From Hymenolepis diminuta (lineage: Eukaryota; Platyhelminthes; Cestoda; Cyclophyllidea; Hymenolepididae), in assembly GCA_900708905.1 (NCBI GenBank), contig CAADRB010000035.1, forward strand, positions 862,926 to 926,925: a DNA stretch of 64,000 bases, written 5' to 3'. Below the pieces are notes generated by a model. That model ran no database searches, had not been told where the DNA came from, and worked only from the letters and a program-made list of their open reading frames with translations. Below are positions 33,810 to 44,874 of this stretch, piece by piece. Position numbers and translations under genes: made by a program. Numbering within the stretch: position 1 is the first letter of the stretch; every line of letters begins with the position of its first letter.

Positions 33810-36800
33810 CTGAAAATAAAACCGTGTAATTCAGGCAGATTCATGAAAGGTTTGTGTGATTCAGAAGACTGGGTTTTATGCACTTATTTAGGGGACTAAC
33901 ATAAATCGACAATAAAGATAGTAGTTAATTTATGCGTTTGTACACATTTCCAGTTATTTCTGCTCCTTGTCTATCTCAGCGAATGCTCACAGGTCGAATT
34001 TTTGCAAACCATCAGCATGATCAACAAGTTCCCGTGGGATTTGTGCCGTTCTTACTGGAGAGTAGTGCGTGCTTCCCGTTGGGGGAAATATAAAAATCAT
34101 ATTATAGTTATATTTGTGAAAAAATTTACTTGAAGTTATAAACTGTTAAGCGAGAAATTACGAACTACATGAAGGAGCAAATACAACGAGGGACATACTC
34201 CATTCAGGTCAATCAGCTTCGAATCCCAAGTAGATAAAATATTATTCAAGATTCTATGGGTCAGACTTTGGCAGTTCGAATCTTGGAGTTTTATCTACGG
34301 TGGAGCGCATTACTATTTTTATGCATAAGGAGACAAATTTTTGAATTCAGAAGTTGGCCGAAGTCACTCTCTCTATATACCCTGACCCTCCTCTACTTCA
34401 AAATTATTTCGCTTCCACTCTGCGTCATCATGCGTTTCCGAGGGTTATATTTTGTAAATATTTAAAGTTTGATCATTGTTGATAATCAACATTTTTATCA
34501 TAGTTAATTTAATTATTTTAAAAACTATCATAGCAGCTCTAATTTCGCCCTAAAAGCGAGTTTTATTTGACCGAAATTTCAGGATCATCATCCAAATTTT
34601 AGTCAAAATGTGAGTTTATCAGCGCTTCTTATACGCTACCTCCATGTCCTTCAATCATTGTATGCTGACCACATCGATTCGCCATTGTCTATTTTATGGA
34701 AATAACTTTGAAACTCCATCAACATGTTGGACATAATCACATCACAAAAAGTGGCTGTGAATCTCCGTCTGCTTTACCCCAATTCCATTCTTGGAACGAT
34801 TAGCTCTGATTAATAAAATTATTTTTTGTTTTTCAAATAATATCTGCTTCTGGTTTGTCCTTATCAGAGGAATTCATTGAGTCAATTAAGGCGTTATTAA
34901 CTAATTCATGAGTTATTAAATCTAGTAATCACTATAAACACACCAGGCGCCATTAAACGTAAGTAATTGCGCAGGTCGATTTGTGTCTAAAATGCAATCT
35001 TCAAACAAGATCTTTTCAACTACTCAGTGTTGTTGCTCCTTTATGGTCAGAGATGCATCCCTTCCTCACGACTATTCAACATTTTGAAGGAAAGTTATCA
35101 AAATTACGTTTTGTTTTTTCCTTGACATTCCTAGAGTCTTATAATCACCAATCGCCCCGAGACGTTGATAAAGAGCTGCATTTTTCTAAGGAACCTTTAA
35201 ATTCTTTTATTGGACCGATTCTACTAATTGCATTTCCTGGCCATTTTTAATATACCCTTATTATGACCATAACGAAAGCTTAGATATTTGCTAACAGTTT
35301 AGATTCTGAATAAATTTCTGTAGTACACTGTAATAATGTGGAGGCAGGGAACATTTTCCTTGCTATCCATGAAGAAGCAAGAAATTAACTACTTCTCTTC
35401 CTGAGAAGCGTCTGAGCAGTTGGAAATATTAAGTTGTCCAATGTGAGCTAAGAGGGGTGATAAATAATAAGGAGAGAACAAAATTTGGGCGCCAGAAGTG
35501 TTTAAATTTACTTGATTTTTAAATTAGCTTTTGATCCTTCAATTTCATGTTCTAATGTTTGAATTTTTGGATTCTTCGCATGTGTTCCAAATGCGAAGTC
35601 GTGTTTGTGGCGTTCAAATGAACAATCAATTACTTTGGATATCTTGTCCCCATATTCTGACAGAATGATAGGAGAGTTCACCAGAGATCACTCAAGGTGG
35701 AATCTGATGAACATATATAACGTAAATGCTTCCTCTCAAAATGTACATCGACCTAATTCTGAATACCCCTTTTTAACTCCTTTGGCAGTTTTATCCATTT
35801 CCCTTGAAGGCCATTTAATTGACCTTGAGATACTAATTACACTTTAATTGCTTTAAGTTTGTGCTTTTTAATATCTTGAAGGGGGCAGTGGATGAAAGCA
35901 TAAACTACAAGTTTTATGCTTCACTGATGTCTTGAAGGCCACGGCCGAATGGCTTTTTGAAGACCTTGAAATATTGCTTTCATAAAGTAGATAGCTCTTA
36001 TAAGATTCATGAATGGTACACGAACCATCTGTCCTGATCACCTCAATGAAACGCAAGTAAACAAACCGAAGTCCTACCTCGTCCATAATGAAAGAGGCAT
36101 TTCATATGTTTTGTGCTTATTTTTAGAAAACTGAAAAGTTCAACATTATTACCAGTGCCATAGCAATATATTATCGGAAATTGAGTTACTGTATAAAGTA
36201 ATAAATAATATTAAAAATTGCAATTATATTCAAATAATATATATTAAATACATTTCCCCGCAACACTCATTAAAGTACATGAAAATTATTCCAGATCTTC
36301 TCTCTCCAATAAATTAATTTCTTGAACCGCTAATGATCAGGAAATTCGACCTTTCCTGATAGAAACAAAGTTACTGATTCAATTTCTTATTTTTTCTACT
36401 CTGTAACAATGACTTTGTTACTCGGAACTAATAAAACAACCACTCGATCCGTGATCGTCGATCAGGAAAGTGGAGTAACAGAGGCTTTAGGGCAGATCAA
36501 GAAAGTGATCCTCCATTACATCGTTTTCAATTATCATCAGAAGCAATTCGTCGTTTAAAGAAAATTATCTTCCAAATTAGCCACCTCATACGTACACTTT
36601 GTATTCATGCTGGATTCGAATATGTAAACTCTAAAAGGCAGTCGATTGGAGTTGTCAACTATTGTTCACTTGATTCATTCCCCTTTCTGCATAGGCGTTT
36701 CAGACACTGACGAAGCCCTTTCAGCTGATTTACTTCCTTCATCTTTAATGCAAACCATGAAATTTTATAAAAATGTATGGACGCCTACTCTCTGGGTAAA

Positions 36801-37765
36801 GTCATTGTAAAAAGTGTTCCTGTCTGGTCGGTTTTAGCGTGTCATGACGTATTTGAGTTAAATTTGTGTGGGTGGTGCTTAAGGGGCTTTTCAGATATAA
36901 AAAATTAACGTGTTAAATGTATCTTTGTCTTGTAAATGATTAATGACGTTTCGTGAATTGATACTTTGAAAAATTTATTTACTTTTCATAAAATGATATG
37001 TACCCTGCCATATTGGAATAGTGAGACCGGAGCATTCAAAATTGGATTTTGTTTTAAACAGGCACGATTGCATCACTCACAAGTCATCAGCCGTCTGCTC
37101 TTCAACCTTTTGACATCCCCAACATTTCTCTAGTGGCCAGTCTTGAAGTATCTACAGAACAGGAGAGGGAGTGATAGATGAATGTATTCATGTGTTTCTT
37201 ACACAGTGAGTCAAATCCATGGAGCGGTTACCAAGCCGCCTTCCCTTCTACAAAAATGACCTTTTTTAATTTCCATTAGCGGCGGGAAATATTTGATTAC
37301 TTCTAATCATGAGGAATGTTTAAATACGCAGGAGAGAAATGTAGTTCAATTTTACAGGGAACGGGTGCAGTAGGTAGGAGAGTCATCTGAGCTCAAGGTC
37401 GACTACTTTTTCACTTTCAGATTTGATAGGGCTTGCCTCACTCCATCTTCTTCTTCACCCAGCTAATCTGAATGAAATTGTGATGATGCCTTCTTATCTC
37501 GTTTTCATTGGAAATTGGTCAATGATACCGAGGGAACAAACAAAATTTCTTCCCTACGCAAGTGATTTCATACTTTACTATTTGAGTATAGTGTAAATAA
37601 GAGATTGACGATCCAATTTAGCTAGGAAATTGTTTAAATAGCGACTAATATTGACTCCTAATTGCAATTATAGACGATTATAGTTGAAATCCTACGATTT
37701 GGAGGGACTGGTTTCATAATTAATATACAATTTCATCATTTTAGATTGCGGGAAGCGACTGAAAT

Positions 37766-37826
37766 NNNNNNNNNNNNNNNNNNNNNNNNNNNNNNNNNNN
37801 NNNNNNNNNNNNNNNNNNNNNNNNNN
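37766..37826. other. Assembly gap (61 N)
   Basis: Sixty-one N characters; true length and content unknown. Confidence 1.
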
Positions 37827-37836
37827 GAGAGCTATA

Positions 37837-37915
37837 TCAAGGTATCAAAGAGTGTCGTATCATTTAATGTTTGGATTTGAGTTGTACAATATTCACTAAA
37901 AGAATAGTTCACTTT
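37837..37915 (+). repeat. Three-copy dispersed repeat, copy C
   Basis: TCAAGGTATCAAAGAGT and the following 60 bases match the minus strand of 23060-23218. Translated, V-S-K-S-x-x-S-F-x-x-W and Y-S are shared, with stops in this copy. The copy begins right after the assembly gap, so its 5' part may be missing. Confidence 0.65.
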
Positions 37916-39574
37916 CCAAAATTTAGACTCCCTGGTTTATCCCTGGTTTACAGCAAATGCTTGTCTACGGTTCCCAGGTCTTACGGATCGGTTTTTTAAT
38001 CATGATGGTTGATTTTCCCACTTCATGTCATTTTTTTCTCCCAAAATGATCTACCACGATACTCACGACAGAGATGAAATAGGTAAAAATTCTGAGTTGG
38101 CTGAACTCCACAAGCCGTGTTCATTCAAGGCGAATCTTGATATCCTCTCCAATTACCCCAGAATTTTACATTTTGCAAGAATTGGATTGTAAACTAAGTT
38201 TTCCATGACACCCTCATGCGCAAATGTTGAGAAAGATTGAGGAGTGAGGGAGCTAGGGAATTACATGGGAAAATGAAAGACCTACGAAGTGAGTTCTCTT
38301 AATCACCCTGTAAAAAAGGGACATATTTTTAATATTATATGGATTTAAAGTTTGTCTGAGCAGTATCGTCTGAAGATAAGAGAGAGAGTGGGGATATTTT
38401 TGAAGTTTACATTACTGCAAATCGCCCGAAAAATTTCCCTTTTCAAATAAATGTTCTAACTACAATAATCCTCTCATTCCTTTTAACATTTATTAAAACT
38501 TTTGTGTTTTGTTTTTTCCACCTAGAAAATTATTTTAAGTTCAGCCAAATCATTAGTCAGAATTTAATGAACCAGGTGAACTTTAATAAGACCATCTAAT
38601 AGGGTACATTACGGTCTTCATTACATTAATCTCTCTATCTGAAGAAAATTTGCAAATCTTGGAAACTTCGCCACGAAAACGAATTAAGTCCAGGTAATGT
38701 ACAGATACAAGCCGATCTTTTAAACTTGTAGAGCCCATGGTTATTTCCCATTATCTGCTATTAAATTGGTTTGTCCCGGTTCGTGAAATGCTCCACTTTG
38801 CAATCTCTGCTCTCTTATGTTGAAATCTTATAAGCTTCTTAATATGAGGTCAGTTCATTCTACGTTCTCAATCTTGGAAGAAAAATGAATTGAAACATTA
38901 AGATTGGCCACTGTAATTTTTAAAAAATAACAATCAATAAGCACAGAAATTTGTTTACTACGTCAGATGACTAAGCAATAAATTTGAACCTTAGAACTTG
39001 GCTACTCATTAAGTAAATATTTTGCAATTTGATTCTAAGAGAAATAAAGTGAATTAAGATTTTTAATGCCTCGACATTACTTTCATGATGTTTTTGATCC
39101 CCCACCCCTTCAACATCTCCTCGAATTAATGCCAGCAAATTTCGGTCGCTTTCCCACTCAGGAAAATATTAACATTCGTTTGCCTTGATTTTGGCAAGAA
39201 AAGGGGAATGAAATAGTTGGGGTAATGTGAATAAATGTAAATTTTCGTCCATTTCCCGCGCAACGGTTGCTAACTTCTGATATTTCATTTAATGGTGGAA
39301 TAAGTCAATTGATAAATTCGAATATATTTCCTTAATATGGGGTGCTGATTGATTTGTTATGGCACCAGCTCCTAAACAAATGTGATCCCAGAATAGTATT
39401 TTTTTGTTCCCTTCATTATTAATAGGAGAAAAAGCATTTGGAAAGTTGGTGGATGTGACGGGTATATAATACGTGGCTCAGAAACCCCTGTAGTGGATTT
39501 CTGATTTCAGGCGATTTCAATGTATTTGCCTATTAAATTGCACTTTGAATACTTAAATTAGGAATTAGTGCTGC

Positions 39575-39706
39575 ATGAATCGTTCATTCATTAGATATTC
39601 AAAATTATCAATGTTGTATCTGTTCATATCCTGCCGCTGCTCATCCGGTATGGGAAACGACCACCCAAAATGGTTAACTCCAGCCTTCGAGTATGTTGGG
39701 TGGAAA
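39575..39706 (+). CDS. Candidate first exon with signal-peptide-like start
   Basis: An ATG at 39575 opens 44 codons ending on a codon boundary at a strong donor AAA/GTAAGA (39707). The start MNRSFIRYSKLSMLYLFISC has a basic end then a hydrophobic core, like a secretion signal, followed by a hydrophilic part with H-P-K-W-L-T-P. An antisense frame over the same bases is also open and protein-like but has no donor. The next exon is unknown; a stop-poor plus frame at 40967-41347 is a possible partner without a good acceptor. Confidence 0.25.
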
Positions 39707-40966
39707 GTAAGAAAATGCACTTCTCTCCGTAGTAATGAAGGCCTTTCTTTAAATTGCACTTTATCGACATCCAATCAGAACATCACGGCAGTTTAGCGAA
39801 TTGATTTATCATCTTAAAATTCTTTTTCATCGGGATTGCGGTCGACGCCCTTTGATACTATGCTTCGGATATATTACTAATAAACATGACAAATTATAAG
39901 CTCTGATAGATTCGTTTTTTTACAATAGGAAAGCATCTAAACAAAGTGCACAGCATTGAATTCCAATAAGGGATAAAATGAGTGGATGGTGGAGTAAAAG
40001 CGGAGTGATCAGGACATCATGAATATTATTTCACTTGCAATCCGGATACATTGAGAGGTTTAGTTCACTGCGTAAAGTTCCAAACTTCATTTAGGTTGTA
40101 TTCTCAAACATTTGAATTTATTGGCCAACTGATTTATTTTAGTGATCGGTCATGCCAACTTGATTCACTCCTGTGTCCTTAAAATGAAGAGTGTGTACGT
40201 GAGGCTAGGGTGATATTAGTTTCTTGGCCACCTGAAAAATGTTCATCTGAGGTGGCTGACCGACTACCCAAATGAATCGATTGGTCAATAAGCTGGAAAC
40301 TCCTCGAAATTTGAACACCAGTACCTTAAGCATTGTATTAAATCAAAGCCTTCAGTCTGAATCCAATGGTCAACTTTTGCATGATTCTTGACTTCTTGAT
40401 TTCGACTTCTTCTCCAATAATAACGTATGATTACACTCTTTATAAGCTACCACTACTCAGACCCCAGGAAGAAGAAAGAAGACATATAAGTTAAACTACG
40501 GTTTAGTATTAAGAAAATAAATTTACTTCTAAAGGGTTGAATGCGGCAAAGGTTTGGTTGCCTGGTTACCCAATAATCGAGGCGATGGATCCTTCACTAG
40601 TGATCCCACATATCTATTTCCCAGCTTAGAAATCTAGTGATCTAAAATTCAGCGGCTATGGAGTGACCTTACAAATATGTTCCTTGGTGCACCGCACCTA
40701 CTCTTCTCAACTTCCTCGATCAGCCTTCTTAAACACGATTTAAAAAGCCCCGCATTCATATGCTTTCTCAAGATAAAACAAGTAACAAAACTGTTGCCAT
40801 TTGGCAATAAATGTTGATATGTTTAATACATCACCTATTTGAATCTGTACAAGTGTATATGACAGATTAATTGTCCCTTTGATCTCTCAAAATAATGTCA
40901 ACTGCTCAGGCAACACTTTAACATAAAAGTAATTTAATTTACTTAATCTAATTTCGAAAAACAACT

Positions 40967-41347
40967 TTGAAAAACATATGGAGTATTAGTATACTGCTGC
41001 GAAGCTCTGATGAATATCACAAGAATAATCAAATAGTGATATCTAGTAAGGGTTACAAAATTCCCAATAACAGGACAGAATTTGCATATCACGAAAAGTG
41101 GGACAATCCCCGTCAGAGGCGTCATTTCATCTGTCAATTGATGCATGACTCTCTTCCGCCAAAAGTTGACTCGCCTTGGCTCCACTTGAAGGAGAGCGTG
41201 TCAACTGTCAGTTGTGTACCCTGTGAATCATGTCGACTACCTCTCCTCCACAAACACGCATTTATAATAAACCCGAAGGGAGCTACAAATGAGAAAGATA
41301 GTTCTATCCGCTCGCCGCTGTATCGACTCAGCAAAAAGACTCACTAG
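40967..41347 (+). CDS. Hypothetical stop-poor frame, Cys-containing
   Basis: A 126-codon frame opening on a non-ATG codon, with four Cys in the second half (S-C-V-P-C-E-S-C) and a basic end, stop at 41345-41347. It has no convincing acceptor near its 5' end. Antisense frames across 40943-41334 are also open, so the strand is uncertain. Length is at chance level. Confidence 0.15.
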   Translation: MKNIWSISILLRSSDEYHKNNQIVISSKGYKIPNNRTEFAYHEKWDNPRQRRHFICQLMHDSLPPKVDSPWLHLKESVSTVSCVPCESCRLPLLHKHAFIINPKGATNEKDSSIRSPLYRLSKKTH

Positions 41348-42448
41348 TTTTTAATTTGGAGGAACTGAATTCTGCCAATGGAAATTTTAAGATTGAGTGC
41401 GAAGTCTTCGGTGTGACAGGTCTCTCATGGAAAAAAAGCTCATCGAATTTGATTTTACATTCTCGAGCTGTGAATTTGTGCAAGAGTAATGAAATTTCAT
41501 GCTGAGAATTTATACAAATTTTCGTAGAAATTCAAAAAAAAATAATGCCCTTGCATTATTTTAGGAATTATTCTTATGATTAACCAATGACCTTTAATGA
41601 CCTCAATTTCTGGGCGTTATTTTGTAAAACACAGGAATGGTTAAACCGTTATACATCAGAATGTCACCACCGGACACGGAACTGACATGTCTGTCCGTTG
41701 TCATAGTAATTTTGAGGAGAATTTGAATTCCCTGCAATGAATATCTTAAATGAATATTTGAGGTGACCATTTACAAGGGCAATTCATAGAAAAAGTTCCT
41801 TCCATGCCGACTATTATGGTATACTTCATGATTTCTCAATTATAAGTAGACGATTGTGGACGAGGTCGATTCCTAAGACTATAATGCTATCTAAACCGTA
41901 TCAGTTTCTTAACTCTGATGTTACTCCATTGATGAGCATTGATTGGCAGAGCAGTAGGTGAGTGCAATTTTCTTTATTATGGAAGAGTGATACGCTGTTG
42001 CTGGGTTCCCCATCAACATATTAAAACATTTTCCGAACCACATTTTCATTTCAACCACTTTTGAACAATATTATCCTTACATTTTTACGCTCACTTTAAT
42101 TGGGTGCAGTCGCCGCAATTTTACTTCCTCTAGCTATGACTCAGTGATCTTGTCTCTCGAATCCTAATACATCGATTTCAAGACTCGTGGTGAAAGCGCT
42201 CGGCTCTAGCACTCTTTCCCTCGTTCTTTATATCATTTTTCGTTGTGTTTTCGTTATTGTTCTTGCGCTTTTTCTACTGAACTTCTTTTTCTCTCTCTCA
42301 CAAACTTTTTGATAAAAATAAACAATTTTATCGAAGAAAAATTAAATTCATAATTTATTGTTAATTATTTGTAAAATTTGCTATTACTCGATTTGAGAGC
42401 CTTTGCCGTGGTCTAAATATCTCCCTTTTACACTCCCTGCTAATCTCT
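41348..42448. other. No gene recognised
   Basis: Short frames only; C/T-rich around 42190-42300. Confidence 0.4.
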
Positions 42449-42710
42449 ATGGTCTGGATGAGCAGCTTTTTGACAGTCTGAAAATGTAGCTTCTCATGTC
42501 ACAAGGGGAGGAAACAGTGGAAGAGATTCTTAATTCTTTACAGTTTAGATACCGGAAGATGTCTCATGTTGGTATCCAAGTCTGTGTGCGCCATCGCAAG
42601 TATCTTTCTTCTTGGTATCCAGCTCTAACTTCCAAACCGAAAACGGGTCCAAGGGGGATTTTTCTGGATGCAAGTTACCTTCTTCCGCTGAGAAATCCCG
42701 AAACTCCGGA
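42449..42710 (+). repeat. Dispersed repeat, copy B
   Basis: Plus-strand counterpart of 14563-14800. It carries the same open frame from an ATG at 42496 (MSQGEETVEEILNSLQFRYR start), which continues past the repeat to 42777. A donor-like GTAAAAG follows at about 42739. The extra bases relative to copy A lie in the first 50 bases. Confidence 0.85.
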
Positions 42711-44797
42711 CGCTACAGAAGACCTCAGAAAGGAATTGGTAAAAGTATATATTTTACTCAAAAAATATTTTCGTTAAAATGTACTAAATGTCTGTAGAAT
42801 TTTGATCAAATTACGGAAGTTAGCTTAATTACGCGTAATTAGTGGGTTCGGAGGATTGTGGCTATTTTTGGAGATTGTTCAGGTTGTAGCACAAATTTTC
42901 TCGAATTTTAAACATTGCTGTTCAATATATTTTCATTCACTCCCGACTCTACTGCCCTCATTTGAAAGTTGTTTGTTCAGGTAGGTACTTTTAATTGTAC
43001 TTTTGGTTGTATTTTACATGATCTAACATATTTAAGATTATGCACTTCTTTCAGTGTCATCCTGACCGCATTCACTTCAAAATTGCGTCTTGCTTCGTGT
43101 GATCTGTTGTTCATAAATCTTTATTTCACATTTTAAGTAGTTATAAAAGAACACATTTTATCCTTGTCTGTTAAATATCTCCCTGTCCATACGGTATTTC
43201 ATCTAGGTGTGCGTTGAAAAACATAAAACTTTCATTTAGCTTAATAAACTAATTAATTCCCTTTAAAAGCAATTAAAATTAAAAAATATATATTCTTGGC
43301 GTATTGATTTTAGGTAATGTATTGAAAATGGGAGCTTAAAATAGGATATCCCTGCTACGTGGAATGTAAGCGGCTGAATATCTTTCAAAATCACTTCGCC
43401 CACTCAACCAGTAGAAGAAAAGGTGAAGTAAAGCGGCGAGACTGATCCTTCTTGGTTAAAACACTGGTCGATAAGTCCTGAACATGATAGACAAGCAATC
43501 CGGGAGTCGAATCACGAAGTTTGAATTTTGGAACACGAGCAGCTCATTTAGTAAAAATTTTAAAACCCACAAATCGAATGAAGTAAGACCCTATGATACC
43601 CTGACGTTGCTCTCCGTATTTTTTTAGTCTTCCCTCCCACGTTTATCATTTATTGAACTTTCTGTTGATCGATTTCAGCTGCTTCGAGTGGAGGTGGATT
43701 TCAGCCTTGAAATCAAGATATAGACTCAGATCCGGCTGCTATTAAGGGCTCTGCTTGTTTGAGATTTTTAAGAGTGTTCGTTCTGTGCTCAGCTTTGAAG
43801 AGGAGTGTTTGTTTTAAATAGTGAAGGTCAATATCTACTAACATTCATTTAATTGCAGAAAAAATGTGTCCTCCGGACTCTTTCAAATTTAAAAGCCTGG
43901 GGTGGTACAACCACTTCCATCTTTAGAGTTAAAGAGCCAAAACAGCAAACTTTGTGAATTGGTTTGTCAATATTCCTGAACTCATAAAGATTACGTTAAC
44001 CTATCAGTTTGATTCATATGTAGTTGACATTGGTTTTTACTGTGAATTAGTAAATTATTAGTTTAATTTATTGTCCCAGACTATTCTACTGAAAAAATGC
44101 ATTGCTTAGAAACTTATTAAAAACAGTCTGACGGTTTTTCAATCAAAAGCAGTTTATATAATCCTTGAACCGGGAAATAACAGCAAAATTAGGCGCTATT
44201 TTGTTCGTATGAAGTAACATATTACAACCGCTTGTTTGTCAGGCTGAAAATTTCTCCTATTAACCTCAATTTTGTTTAAATGTCGCATAAAAACTTGTTT
44301 ATTCGTTCCACTGAAGGTAAATTCCATTTGCATTGGGGTTACTAATTAGGTTGAGGGTCTTAGTGAATTCGCGAGGTTACTGTCGTAAATGTAATGCTTC
44401 GATTAATAAGGCAGGAAATAAGTATATTCCATAAATCTATTTTGTTTTCCCTTTCAAACACATAGCAACCTTGCACCCTGTTCTCTGACAGATTCTCCTG
44501 GAATTACTAGAGTTCTTGAAAGGCTTTTCATTAAATAGTGGAATGATCTCTACAACATTCGTGAACATTTGATCTGTTTAAATGATAGGTCTTGCTCAAA
44601 ATAGGATGTTATTTAGTTTAAATTCGTCTGACTGCAGAAGAAAGCTCTGACATATGGTGTCTGAGATGTGGTGTCATGGAGCCGGTAACTGATATAGGCT
44701 ACCTAACTACTATACTTCTTCTGATGACTACGGCTACAAATTGATACGAGCTCAAATGAAATGCAATGCATTATTTGAGGAAATTGAACCAACTTAC
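42711..44797. other. No secure gene; holds a repeat copy
   Basis: Apart from the repeat at 43571-43678, only short chance frames are seen. Confidence 0.4.
43571..43678 (-). repeat. Three-copy dispersed repeat, copy B
   Basis: GAATGAAGTAAGACCCTATG and the following 90 bases match 23116-23218 with small indels. The frame that is open in copy A has at least two stops here. Confidence 0.65.
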
Positions 44798-44872
44798 GAT
44801 TGTTTATTTGCGGAACGGAGCACTGCCACACAAAGGGATCTGTGCAGTTTAAACTGTAATCAATTGATCTGC
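44798..44872 (-). CDS. Candidate internal exon, two Cys
   Basis: Excellent acceptor (ATTTATTTATATTTTAG, AG at 44873-44874) and donor C/GTAAGTTG (GT at 44796-44797). The exon is two bases, 24 open codons (R-S-I-D-Y-S-L-N-C-T-D-P-F-V-W-Q-C), one base. The entry phase fits the candidate exon at 48429-48562. Confidence 0.35.
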
Positions 44873-44874
44873 CT

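Larger units (their letters stand above)
33812..39574. other. No secure gene; one gap and one repeat copy
   Basis: A minus-strand ATG frame at 35868-36086 (72 residues, MDEVGLRF start) is protein-like but of chance length, and a donor-like GTAGGA follows its third codon. A 61-N gap is at 37766-37826 and a repeat copy at 37837-37915. Confidence 0.4.

Noticed and set aside
34200..34225. B-box-like CTTCGAATCCC
   Set aside because: No tRNA arms surround it.
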